A stretch of DNA of 64,000 nucleotides from Pristionchus mayeri (Eukaryota; Nematoda; Chromadorea; Rhabditida; Neodiplogasteridae). The first letter of the stretch is position 1, and each line of letters starts with the position of its first letter. The notes under the pieces are model-generated. The model was not told where the DNA came from and ran no database searches. It was given only the letters and a program-made list of their open reading frames with translations. The position numbers and the translations under genes were made by a program. Location of the stretch: positions 9,114,001-9,178,000 of the forward strand of contig BTRK01000005.1 in the NCBI GenBank assembly GCA_036245805.1, in the 5' to 3' direction. This document shows positions 1-11,000 of the stretch, one piece after another.

Positions 1-2738
1 CGCAGCGGGAGGTGGCGCGAGTGATCAGAGAGGTGAGTACGCCCTGATGGATCCCGTCTCCATGTCTCTGGTAGTATAGTGGTTAGTATCCGCGCCTGTC
101 ACGTGCGAGACCCGGGTTCAATTCCCGGCCAGAGAGAATCTTTTGTCAATATTTCTTTCTCATGTACTGGGGCATTTTCTAACGGGAAAATGCCTGAGGG
201 CTTGAGGACAAATCTTGCTTTTGGTGGCCTGCGCCTCGCTCATCTGAGCGGTTTTAATCTGGAATAGCAATCAAATCAGAACCAACCCAAGTCCCTTGCG
301 GAACAGTTGTGTGAGGTAAAATAGACTCAACTATCTGAATCAACCCGAAACATCAGCGAAACCCCTTGGAATGAAGCACTTGAAGTACAATTTTCGCATG
401 CTGGGAGTACCTTACAATTAGTCAATCGGAAAATCAAAAAGTATAGGGCCAGAAATTGAAGATTCTAATGATCAGTTTAGGAAGTCTTCCCGCAGAGTTT
501 TCTCTTTCCTGCCGCAAGCATTGTTATCGTTTTACGTTCTTCAACTTCCATTGGCAAAACAGCAAAACGTTCTGCGTTTGGGGGGAATCGAACCCCCGTC
601 GAATGCTTGGAAGGCATCCATGCTGACCATTACACCACGAACGCGGTTGAGTGGGTTGGATTAGGACGAGATCTTATGCTACGCCGCCGCCGGCAACCGG
701 TTCTTCTTGCTATCTTTTACAATGGGTGATAGTTGCAACGATAGAATTCGTTGGCCTATTGTTATGAGATGTCATTCTTTCACCAATCTCGGATCCTAAT
801 ATTTTTATAACCTAAGGACACGGTCTTGAGTGGTGGGTGAAGCACAAATAAGCGGGATTTAAATTCATTTAATCGTTTGCTTTCTAACTGAATTCCTTTC
901 CTCTTCAGAAGTGCGCCCGACGCGTCGTCGTGAGAGGGCGAGTGAGAGTGGAGGAAGTGAGACGAGCGAGATTGTGAGTTTCCAAGGTAATTGGCCGGAT
1001 ACTGTAGGCTGGTCAGGGAGACTACTGCTTCTTCCGCTCATGAATGACGTTATAGTAGACATGAAGATCTTGTTCAGTTGACGAAAGGGCAAGTCACAAA
1101 AATCGTAAAAAATGGGCACTTTTGAAAAAAATTAATATGAGAAAGGTTTCGTCTTTACCTTTTACTTTTTACCTTTTGATGCAAATTAGCCATTAATCCT
1201 CCACTTATTCAAAATTTAAGTATTAAATATCACACGTCTTCTGATAGAACGAAGGTGTAGTGTTACAAAATATTCACAGTGCTCCGACCTGGACAAAAAT
1301 TGGACCAATGATTCATCTTAGGATTTATAGTTTTTTGTGAAAAATTTGGAGCCGTAAAGTAAAAAATGCCTAAAATCCGGCTCTGAGAACTTCAAAAGTT
1401 CTGTAAGCAATAACTTGGGTCAAAATTATCGTAGAAGGTTGCTCAAAAACAGAAATGATCATCTCAACGAGTTCTACGACTTTTCGTTAAAGTCATCGTC
1501 GAGTGGCTTCGAAATCAGATGTAAAACTTCGAAAAACCGAAAATGGGTGTACAACTATTTGCCGCCCTGAAAAGTATTTTGCTTTATTCCCGTTGGTTTA
1601 TTGCAAAATCGAATTCTCCAGATCATTTTACATCGGATATCTTCATTTCAGAACTTTAAAATTTAATCCCGGGCACTTATAGCTTTCAGAAGACCAAAAA
1701 CAGCCGATTTTTCGAAAATTTCGGAAAATCAAAGATAAATAAATCCAGAATTCGTGCTTCCAAACTGGAACTCTCGGGCTAAAATATCATTTCGGGGTCA
1801 GTACAATCAGTTTTGAGGTTTAGAGGCAAATTCGAGATTTAAAAAATTTCGGGATTAAAAAGGCCACTATTTCCTCGCATCCTTGAAAAGTGTCGAAACA
1901 TTCGATAAAAAAATTTGTCTTAAAAATGCTCTAAAACCTCAAAACTGATTGTACTGACCCCGAAATGATATTTTAGCCCGAGAGTTTCAGTTTGGAAGCA
2001 CGAATTCGGGATTTATTTATCTTTGATTTTTCGAAATTTTCGAAAAATCGGCTGTTTTTGGTCTTCTGAAAGCTATAGGTACCCGGGATTAAATTTTAAA
2101 ATTCTGAAATGAAGGTATCCGATGTAAAATGATCTGGAGAATTCGATTTTGCAATAAACCAACGGGAAAAAAGCAAAATATTTTTCAGGGCGGCTAATAA
2201 TTGTACACACATTTTTGGTTTTTCGAAGTTCTCCATCTGATTTCGAAGCCAATCGACGTTGACTTTAACGTAGAGTCGTAGAACTCGTTGAGATGATCAT
2301 TTCTTTTTTTTGAGCGACCTTCTACGATAATTTTGAACCAAGTTATTGATTATAGAACTTTTGAAGTGATCAGAGCCGGATTTTAGGCATTTTCCAGTTT
2401 ACGGCTTCCGACTTTTCAAAAAAAAACTATAAATCCTAACATGAATCATTGGTCCAAATTCCGTCGAGGTCGGATCATGATGAATATTTTGTAACACTAG
2501 GTCTTAAATTCATGCAATCTCTCAGAAAACGCGTGATATGTTATTTGCAGAGCAGTCTCGGTTCCTGGTCCAATCCTGGCTCCGAGTTCGAGGTGAGTGG
2601 TGCAATGAATGGTTCGTTGAGTGCTTACATGCTTCCGACGTTTGCAATTTGTGGTGCAGCAAGTGTTCTTTATCATCCGACGTTTTCCAGAACATGCTGG
2701 CGTCTCTGGATAAGGGCGATCGGACGGAGGACTTTTAG
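1..2738 (+). CDS. 3'-terminal exons of an unidentified gene (partial)
   Basis: Three exon-like blocks join in one frame with every junction at phase 0. They are 1-32 (QREVARVIRE, then a GTGAGT donor), 2551-2592 after TTTGCAG (SSLGSWSNPGSEFE, then GTGAGT) and 2691-2738 after TTTTCCAG (NMLASLDKGDRTEDF, then TAG). The C-terminus is acidic and hydrophilic, with no membrane segment. The gene begins left of the window. The family is not recognised from these 39 residues. The intron 33-2550 hosts two tRNA genes and a fold-back element, unusually large for this locus. The exon calls rest on splice signals and frame agreement only, so an alternative is chance splice-like signals, but three consecutive phase-0 matches ending in a stop make a real gene end more likely. 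Confidence 0.45.
65..136 (+). tRNA. tRNA-Asp (GTC)
   Basis: A 72-nt cloverleaf with a fully paired acceptor stem (TCTCTGG/CCAGAGA), discriminator G136, D-arm sequence TAGTATAGTGGTTAGTAT, anticodon GTC at 98-100 in loop CTGTCAC, and T-arm CCGGGTTCAATTCCCGG containing the B box. The D arm and anticodon arm match the usual eukaryotic tRNA-Asp pattern. No intron. It lies 33 nt after a splice donor, so it sits inside an intron of the flanking gene on the same strand. Confidence 0.95.
573..644 (-). tRNA. tRNA-Gly (TCC), copy with an acceptor mismatch
   Basis: Reverse-strand 72-nt cloverleaf with anticodon TCC in loop CTTCCAA, A box TGGTGTAATGGTCAGCAT and B box GGTTCGATTCC. The 5' acceptor arm is GCGTTCG while the 3' arm is CAAACGC, leaving one C-A mismatch at pair 6-67. 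The paralogue at 21120-21191 has CGAACGC and pairs perfectly. The two share roughly 85 bp of 3' flank, so they are duplicates. This copy may be weakly functional or decaying. Confidence 0.9.
1075..1125. mobile_element. Degenerate fragment related to the hAT-type MITE at 5688
   Basis: The run of GACGAAAGGGCAAGTCACAAAAATCGTAAAAAATGGGCAC matches the left end of the 193-bp MITE at 5688-5880 with few changes. No matching right terminus or target duplication is evident, so this is a remnant. Confidence 0.45.
1258..2499. mobile_element. 1,242-bp fold-back (palindromic) element
   Basis: Two arms of about 570-620 bp are near-perfect reverse complements of each other, separated by a loop at roughly 1829-1927. 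The outer ends are TAGTGTTACAAAATATTCA and TGAATATTTTGTAACACTA, which fits insertion at a TA target as used by Tc1/mariner elements. Each arm has AT-rich blocks and a shared TACTGACCCCGAAATGAT stretch. No transposase reading frame is present, so it is non-autonomous. It lies in the intron of the leftmost gene. Confidence 0.85.
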
Positions 2739-2905
2739 TTGATCAAAATGTATAGCATGTTTATCGTTTCGAAGATGATCTTGAAGTGTATATTGGATAG
2801 TATCATTGTAACTCTTTGTTCATTTTGAGAATATTTTAAATTTGTATGTGTCTTGAGTTGTTCTCTTAGGGAAGATAATGTAATATGATAAAGTATAATT
2901 ATGTT
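2739..2905. other. 3' flank of the leftmost gene
   Basis: AT-rich sequence after the TAG at 2736-2738. No exon, RNA gene or clear repeat is visible; it probably contains the 3' UTR. Confidence 0.3.
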
Positions 2906-2927
2906 TGCCAGTGCTGTGCGAGTTAAA

Positions 2928-3877
2928 AATCCGTATCGATTCGAACCAATGATATCTTGGAATGATCTCTAGCCCTGCCACGTGGAAACCGTGATGACGC
3001 CCAAAGGGGAATGATAAATCATGTTTCAAAACTGCGTGTGCCCACGGTTAGGTGCTTTCTTCATGGGCGATAAGACATTTTGACAAAAGGAAATTGAAAA
3101 ATACCGTTTCGAAAAATGTTGTTCGAAAACGGAAATTTTGAAAAATCCACTTCGAAAAAGGACTTGTCGAAAAAATCTCCTGAAATATTATTTCAGCGAA
3201 TTTTCATTATAGTTTCGGGTTCTTCTACACGATTTGTAATATAATTGAAAATATAAAAGGCAATAATTTAATCGTGTTAAAATAGCGTTATCCCTTCGTA
3301 TTCTAATCGTAAACTCCTTGCGTTACTACGGGATAAGCTGCATTTTGCATACAAAATGGGACTAAGTGGTATTGGTGCTTTATCGGAAAGAAATGGCCGT
3401 TTAAGACCAGAATAAAAAGCCAATCAAACCCTGTGCCGACACCAGAATGAGGAAACATGTGCAAGCATTCGTGCGTCGATACGCTGACGCACGAGAAGTG
3501 CTTGCGCAATACATTATTTGCTTGCGCAAACAATTGACCCGCGAAATTCAAACTTGAATTTCGTTCTCTCAAAGCACCAAAACACTCTTAGTCCCTTATT
3601 TTTACTCACAAAATTACAATTAAAAAGCATGTGCGCGCTCCCAATATTTCGAAACGAATTTTTCAAAATGTCCGTTTTCGAAACCTAATTTTTCAATTTT
3701 GTTTTGTCGAAATGTCTTATCACCCCTTCATGCTGCCCTCGAGCTAGAAATCCGTATCGATTCGAACCAAGGATATCTTAGAATGATCTCGAGCCCTGCT
3801 ACGTGAAAAGCGTGATCACGCTCTCAAGGGAATGATAACTGTCCACGGTTTAGTGCTTCCTTCATGCTGCCCTAGAG
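2928..3877. repeat. Tandem pair of about 140-bp repeats split by a transposon
   Basis: The block beginning AAATCCGTATCGATTCGAACCA occurs at about 2930 and again at about 3748. It continues through matching AATGATCTC, GCCCTGC, ACGTG and GGGAATGATAA motifs to CTTCATG. Between the copies lies an inserted element (3066-3726). The second copy is followed by the start of a third unit (CTGCCCTAGAGC), so the host sequence was a small tandem array before insertion. Confidence 0.65.
3066..3726. mobile_element. Non-autonomous DNA transposon with about 50-bp inverted ends
   Basis: The left end GGCGATAAGACATTTTGACAAAA is inverted at the right end as TTTTGTCGAAATGTCTTATCACCCC; imperfect complementarity continues for about 50 bp through TTGAAAAAT/ATTTTTCAA and TTTCGAAAA/TTTTCGAAA. 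A TTCATG hexamer flanks both sides (3060-3065 and 3727-3732), which fits a target-site duplication. No transposase frame is visible in the roughly 560-bp interior. Confidence 0.65.
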
Positions 3878-3977
3878 CATTTTTTTGTTTTCGTTGTGGT
3901 GATGATTTCGAATGCAACGACCCTGGCTGTGTAGCATGCTCGAAGTGTTCCCTACCTTTCTGCTTCTCATTATGACT

Positions 3978-4063
3978 CGATGCGAGGTTGCGATTCCGCT
4001 ACGCCTACTCAGATTCCGAAATCAGACGAAGGAGAGACGTTGCGGATTCGCTACCTCGCATCG
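3978..4063. repeat. 86-bp hairpin with a TCGCTACCT-type core
   Basis: Arms CGATGCGAGGTTGCGATTCC (left) and GGATTCGCTACCTCGCATCG (right) are reverse complements with two mismatches. It shares the GGTAGCGA core with hairpins at 15501-15597 and 15906-16020. Confidence 0.55.
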
Positions 4064-5037
4064 AATGCCAATCTCTCATTCAGACGTTTCTTTGTGAATG
4101 TACATCGTTGCTAATTCATTGTCTATTCGATGTATCGTAGCCTTCTAAAATTACGCGCTAAATACGATTGGTTCAAGAGTTTCTCTCTCGCTTCTTTGCT
4201 GTTTCATCCCGTTACTATGCCACTCTTTTTTCTCGATTCTTTCGCGTAGACTATATTCAACTAAACGATAGTTTCCTTATATTGGGCATTTATTTATAAC
4301 TCAATTATTCACTGAGTAGTGCTGCCATAAATGAGAGAGCTGTGATTTTAGGGAGGGGTATTTTCTTCAGCAGTCCTTTTCATCAGTATCCGTTCTACTA
4401 CTGTCTTGATATCATGATATCAGGGTAGATGTTTCACAATCATCTCGTTCGCTTTCTCATGTCGCATATTTTCATACCATTTCCCCTTCTCCTGTGTATG
4501 CCGTCGAGTTCTGCCTCGTTCTTATAAATTCCACGATCTGTCCACTTATTTATCCTTATAATGCATCAGCAGTCATCTATCATCATCCGACAGCCTAATT
4601 TATCATCCATTGGAGAGTTTGGAGAGTAGTTCGATGTTTCTGTTTCCGCCCCCTCCTCCCACTGAGTGTATTCGATTCTATCCTCTCCCCACGCCATTCC
4701 CAATAGCGATAATGATTCAAGAATATTCCACGCTATTTTTGGAATGATGTTATGTCTATGTTGTAGGGGATGCGAAGGAATGTTCTGATAAACCACCTCC
4801 GAACCGTCTCTTGTTGGTGCCACAAAGCCACTCTTCTCTTGTCGACCTCGCGTTCCTTTCCCTTCCTCTCCGAGAATATTGCAATTCGGTCCGCGTTCGC
4901 TCGTGCCATGAAATTGTTTAATCTCTCGCGTTTTCTTTCTATACCACACTCTCGCTTCTCTCTCCCATAGTTTGTGGAGTGGAGAGAATTGGGGGGGCAA
5001 ATGCTCCACCAATTTCGAACTTGCAGAACTCCTCAGA
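4064..5037. other. Upstream region of the scramblase gene
   Basis: No exon with convincing coding character is visible. A 148-codon minus-strand open frame (4566-5012) shows no recognisable domain and lies in pyrimidine-rich DNA. Probable trans-splice acceptors TTGCAG and CCTCAG (ending at 5036) lie just before the ATG at 5038. Confidence 0.3.
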
Positions 5038-8000
5038 ATGCCGATCCAGCATCAGCCCGGAGCGCCCATCCAGAACGGAGGCACGGTAGCGCTCGAATTA
5101 CTGTAACACTTCGGGCTATGATCCACTGTTAGAGGAGAGATGAGAATTGTTTCCCTTCGAGGAAAATGTTTATGATTTTTCAAATTGTTACTGTTTCGGT
5201 TGAATCTCTAGACAGTTCAAAATGGATGCGAATTTTGTTTTTATTCATTTAATTAACTATTTTTTTAAAATTTAAGTTATGATAGTTCTTTGTAGGGAAT
5301 TGGATGCGTCGCCCGCGGTCGCGCAGCGACATCCCTCCCGGCCTCGAGTACCTCGCCGGAGTAGACAAGATTCAAGCAGGTGGGATGGAACACTGTACCT
5401 ATCAATTGAAAAAGATGGTTAACTGAACACATTCACATCCAGTTCTGGATGGAGTGGATAGTAAGGGAGAAGAAATTGATTGAAACCTGGCGAATTGATG
5501 TGCCGTTGTTTCATTATAAGTCTCAGAGAAGCACATGTTTTGATTGCCAGGAGTCACGTTGGGAAAATATATTTATATTTTTAGGATTTTAGAAAGCAAT
5601 CCAAGAAATCAGCCTTGAACGCGTGGGTATTACCAGCAATAACTTTCGTAGCGAAGTTGTTTCGATTGCACACGAATCAATTATATACAGTGGTCGAAAG
5701 GGTAGGTCACAAAAATAGTAAAAAGTGGGCACGTTTCTGAAATTTAATGTGAAATCCTTGAAAATGGGTACGTTTTAAAGAAAAATTACTAACAAATGGG
5801 CACCTTTTCTACTTTTGCACTGGTCCAAACTCCAAAAAGCGGGCACGTTATGTCATTTTAGACCTACCTGTCGACCACTGATTATATAGAAAAGATTGAT
5901 CTATGCACTTCGCGATCAAGTAATGAAGTGATAATAACGATATTGATCGTTGATCTCTGCAGCAGATCGAGCTGCTCGAGATCGTCTCCGGCTGGGAGAC
6001 GAGCAACAAGTACGTCATCATGAACGGCGTCGGACAGCAGGTGAGCAGAGTGATCTTTGACCTTTGGAAGGTTGTCTAGATGCTTTTGTGTTTCAGTGGT
6101 TGTATACTGCTTTTTCCAGCACCATATCTACAGTATATTGACTGACCTTCTAGTATGGCCATTTCCTAATACATTTTCTACCTCAGTTCCCCCGAAGCCT
6201 CGCCTCCGGTGACCTTTGATATCTCTCAGATCTACTACGCCTACGAGGAGAGTGGCTTCTGCATGCAACAGTGCTGCGGCGAGCAGCGCGGCTTCATCAT
6301 ACACATCGTCGACAATTTCGGAAAGGTAGGTCAAAGGGTACGGTAGCGCGGTGCTCCCTAAGTATTGGGGTGTCCGGAAAGTTCGTATAATGCTTCGGAA
6401 AAAAGTCAGTTCGCGATCAAATGCAGTGATTGCGCAATCTGTTTGTCAACAATGTATTGCATCATTCTGACGTTGAGTAGTGAGAGGATTTAATCAGTCT
6501 CCTAGTTGCTACATTGATTCTTGTGATGGACTCCCATCTCTACCTCCGAGCAGTTTTACTTCATTACTATCGTCTTGGCCGATCCGTGAAGGAGGCCCAC
6601 TCTGCACTGGCCCAGTCGGAAGGAGCTGACGCCCCCTCCATACCCTTCTGCTATAAGTGGTTCTCCCGCTTCAAGAAAGGGGAATTTGGTCTCGATGATC
6701 AATCCCGCTCTGGACGCCTTCCCTCCCTAGATCAGCCTCTCGTTCTCCGCACTCTGAAGCGCAAGCCCATGGCCAGTGTGCGTGAGTTGAAGAAGGATAC
6801 TAGTACTCCCAGGTCAACGGTGTCCGATATCCTCCATCGATCTGGGAAGAAGCCGAAACTCCCACAAGTGATTCCCCATGACCTCTCCCCCGAACAGCTG
6901 AAAAATCGTGTTCAAGTCTGTCGGGAATTACTCCATCGTAGATCCAATCTTCGATGGGTCAATTCCATCATCGCTACAGATGAGAAGTGGATCACGTACG
7001 ATAACCCTGTGAGGAGACGGCAATGGGTGGATGCAGATGAGAAGCCCACGCCCGTCCCGAAGAAGGAAGAGCACGGAAAGAAGGAACTCCTCTGATTCTT
7101 CTTCTCAGTGCTCGGTCCCATCTGCTGGGAGATCCTCGCCCCTGGCACCAGCATCAATGCCGACCTCTTCTCTGAACAACTGGAAGATGTCGCGATCAGA
7201 GTCCCTCCCAGACTCCTGAACCAGTTCAAAATTCTTCTTCTGATGGACAATGCTCGCCCACATCGAGCGAAGATGACCCAGAAGAAAATGAACGAGCTGA
7301 AGATCGAGAGGATTCCCCATCCACCGTATTCCCCGGATCTCTCCCCATGCGACTACCACTGCTTCCGCTCTCTCTCTGACTTCTGCAAAGGAAAGAAGTT
7401 CAAGAATCGAGATGAAGTTGTGAGGGCTTTCGTGAACTGGGCGGTCTCGAAGAAACCCGCATTCTGGAAGAGAGGAATCGAGACCCTGCCCAATCGCTGG
7501 AGGGAGGTAGTGAGAAAGAAGGGGGCATACATTGGTCACTGAGAATTGTAAAGCATTGAATAAAAAATAAAAACAAAAAATTATACGAACTTTCCGGACA
7601 CCCCAATAGAATACGGCAGGGTTTGAACACTCGGTAACTATTGGGCAGTTTCGTTGGAATATTTTTGGAATTAGAAATAAGTAAGATCGATTGATTGAGG
7701 TGAAAAAGAGAATAGTAATGAGTAGACAATTGATTTTTGATCTTTGATCTCTACAGGAAGTGATGCGCGTCAACCGCGAGTTCAAGTGCTGCGCCGGCTG
7801 TGGATGGTGAGCGAGGAATATAGTTTTACCCATAGATGAAAGGACAGAATCGGGGGAATGACAAATGCGCAAACATCAAAAGCGCAAATCGTCACAGCTC
7901 GCTTAGAAGACGTCCTAGGAACTTGGGATTTCCGCAACCAATCAATATTACAGTACACTATCAAATACCGTAACCAGTTCCTTGGGTCAGATTTGGTTCC

Positions 8001-11000
8001 TTGGGTCAAACATTTTCATAAAAATACACAATCGCTCTCAAAATGTCCCCACAGTTGTCAGGTATGCGGTAGATTACGATAGAATCATGCTGATATCGGT
8101 CAGGGACTTTTACAAAAATATTTGACCCAAGGCTCTCAATCTGACCCAAGGAACTGGTTACGGTATTTGATAATGTACTGTAATATTGATTGGTATACGG
8201 CACTCACATGTTCCTAGGACGTCTTCTAAGCGAGCTGTGACGATTTGCGCTTTTGTCGGACCCCAACAGAATCAACTTGGAGCGACAAGATGCACATTCA
8301 TGGCAATGGTGAAACACCGAAGTCATTGCATAGGACATTTGGAGAATTTTTCTTTTCGATGAATGTATTTTTTAGACCTTGATATGTTAGTATCATCAAA
8401 TTGTAGCGATAGGAAACACTCAAATACCAATGATGAAACACCGAATTCGTTTGTACAGTGCATTTAGAGATTTGTGTTTTTCTTGCCAATGGTTGCGATC
8501 TTTCTCTCCTACATGTGCTGGAACTGGAAGCGTTTAACTAGGAACTATATTTTTATCGTTGATCGTTGATCTCTTATCTCTCTCAGGTGCGCCATTCCCG
8601 GTTCGTGCTGCTCGCACATGCTCACCGTCGAGGCACCGCCCGGAAATGTGGTAAGGGAACATGATCTTTGATCTTTGCTATTCACTATTTATTGCCCACT
8701 ATGTCTCGCCCTCTCGCACCATGAGAATGCAGGATGAAGAGAGTCCGAAAAATATTGTAAATCGAAAAGCTAGTGCCCGCCCATTCCAGCTTTCATCCTT
8801 CTCTCTTAGCGCAACATTGAGGAGCGAGAGCAGTGTATCGTCGGATGTTCCTAGAAATATTAATTTAATAATACTAGGAACAACGAAGGGGTATGAACAC
8901 AGTTTGCTCGCTGGAACAACAAACTACAATGTAGTCTGATCTCATCTCACGCATCGTTTTCCAGATTGGCTCGGTGAGCGCGTCTCGTGCTGCACCGGCG
9001 CCTACCAAGTGTGCGACCAGGACGGAAAGGTGGAATTAGATTATAGTTTGACACATTTGGCATTTGTAGTTTGATCTGTGATCCTCGCACACTGCTTGCA
9101 TTTCCAGACCGGGCTAGCCTGATTAGCCCCGGCGCGAAGCGCCGGGTTGTCAATTAGGGATGGATTTGCTTGCTGATCTTTGTAGTTTGATCTCTGATCA
9201 TCTCAGGTTGTGCTCGACTGCGAGGATCCCGGCCCGTGCACCATGTGCTGCGGCTGCAGCGACAAGGTCTTCGAGGTCAGTAGAGTACGGTAGGGATACG
9301 GTAGTCAGTTGTCGATCGACCGATAAGAGGAGTATTACGGTTGATAGGACTTTTGATAAAAATCCAAAATATTATCAGTATTTGATCGATTCTACTGGTG
9401 CGCCGGAGCATTACGGTAGCCGACTATTCTTAAAATTCGTCACAGATTCGCACGCCGACCAAGAGTGCGATTGGGGAGATTCGCAAGAAGTGGGCGGGAT
9501 TCGTGCAGGAGGCCTACACCGATGCAGACAATTTCGGAGTGAGCTGTGAGTCGAGTGGTCTTTGATCTTTAAAGTCTGTAGTTTGTAGTTTGATTTGCGC
9601 AATATCAAACAGATGAGCTGATAGTACTTTTCCTTTGCTGCACACCAAGGCGACGCTCATCGGAGCCACCTTCCTCATCGTGAGTGATGGAGGGAGTTGG
9701 GGGGAAAGAGATTATTGTGAAGTTATGACACTATGTCGGATGAGAACTAAAAATTGTACTCTCCCGTAGTATTTTCTCTAAAGGGAATCTAATGTAAAAT
9801 AGTATCCACCTTCCATTTGAAGGTGGCGAATCCTGGCTTTGCAAGCAAAGTCAACAGCTGAGTGAATTTGGCAAAATCTCAATTCAATGAAAGCAGTGAG
9901 ATCCTGTTATGCAAAACATTCAGTTCAATAAAAGCCCCGGGATCACCAGCCAAAATTCGCTATATATTTTCATGCTTAAATATTTTTAATTTCACATCTT
10001 AAATGTTCAGTTTTCCTCGCGAGACCTCAGAAAATATATAGCGAATTTTGGCTGGTGATCCCGGGGCTTTTATTGAACTGAATGTTTTGCATAACAGGAT
10101 CTCACTCCTTTCATTGAATTGAGATTTTGCCAAAATTCACTCAGCTGTTGAATTTGCTTGCAAAGCCAGGATTCGCCACCTTCAAATGGAAGGTGGATCT
10201 CGGGACTTTTATTGACGCGGAGCAATCGATTTGTCTTCGTGATGAGCGTTTTCTAGTTAGTACTTTGAGAGGTTAGAGATTGGAAAGCATAGGCAACACT
10301 AGGGTTTTATCCTATTTCTCTTGATCAGAATCTGGCAAGATAATTGAACTTTCTCCCCCCCCCCCTTCATTCTTCGTCGATCCAACCAGACCGCGCAGTC
10401 TTCAAGACCTAGCCGTTGGCAGTGTTACTGGTACTTGGCGGTGAATGAGTAAAGGAGCGTAAGTTGACTGTCATTAAGAACGATAGTGTCCGTCTATGAT
10501 TGGAAGTCGCGGACCAACATCATAATACCCAATTGATCTTTGAAAATTTCAAAGGATGCACCGAAAAGGCGAGGGAGAAGTCAGCGCCTATATCCAGAGG
10601 CATAGGGCTCAGGTCGGAAGCTTTCAACTCCCTCCCCCTCCTCGCCCAGAGGGTACAACAGTGAAAGTGCCTGTTCGACCCCGTGTCAACATTAGTCTAC
10701 AGTAGGTCGGTAGGAACTTGGATTTTCCATTGAGAGCTTGGATAGCCGAAAATGTGACCGAGCCGCCAGAGGGGTCAAAATTTCGAACTTTGAAGGCGAT
10801 TTTCGCACCTTTCCAGTAGGAATTTCACAATTCTGAAAAGTCTCTAGGCGGGCAACCGTATACGCTCTATCGAATGAGCTATAGCACGTCTCTCTACGAT
10901 GCTCGCGAACGTAACTCAAAATTCCGGAACGCCACGAAACCTACAAAAATCGGAGTCAGCCTGAGGCACTTCCGGTTATGATAGAGACTTGAAATTTCGG

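Noticed and set aside
4566..5012. 148-codon minus-strand open frame before the scramblase gene
   Set aside because: No recognisable domain and it overlaps the probable promoter and trans-splice region of the scramblase gene.
7105..7872. 255-codon minus-strand open frame
   Set aside because: It is antisense to the mariner transposase and its flank; the plus-strand D34D motifs show which strand codes.
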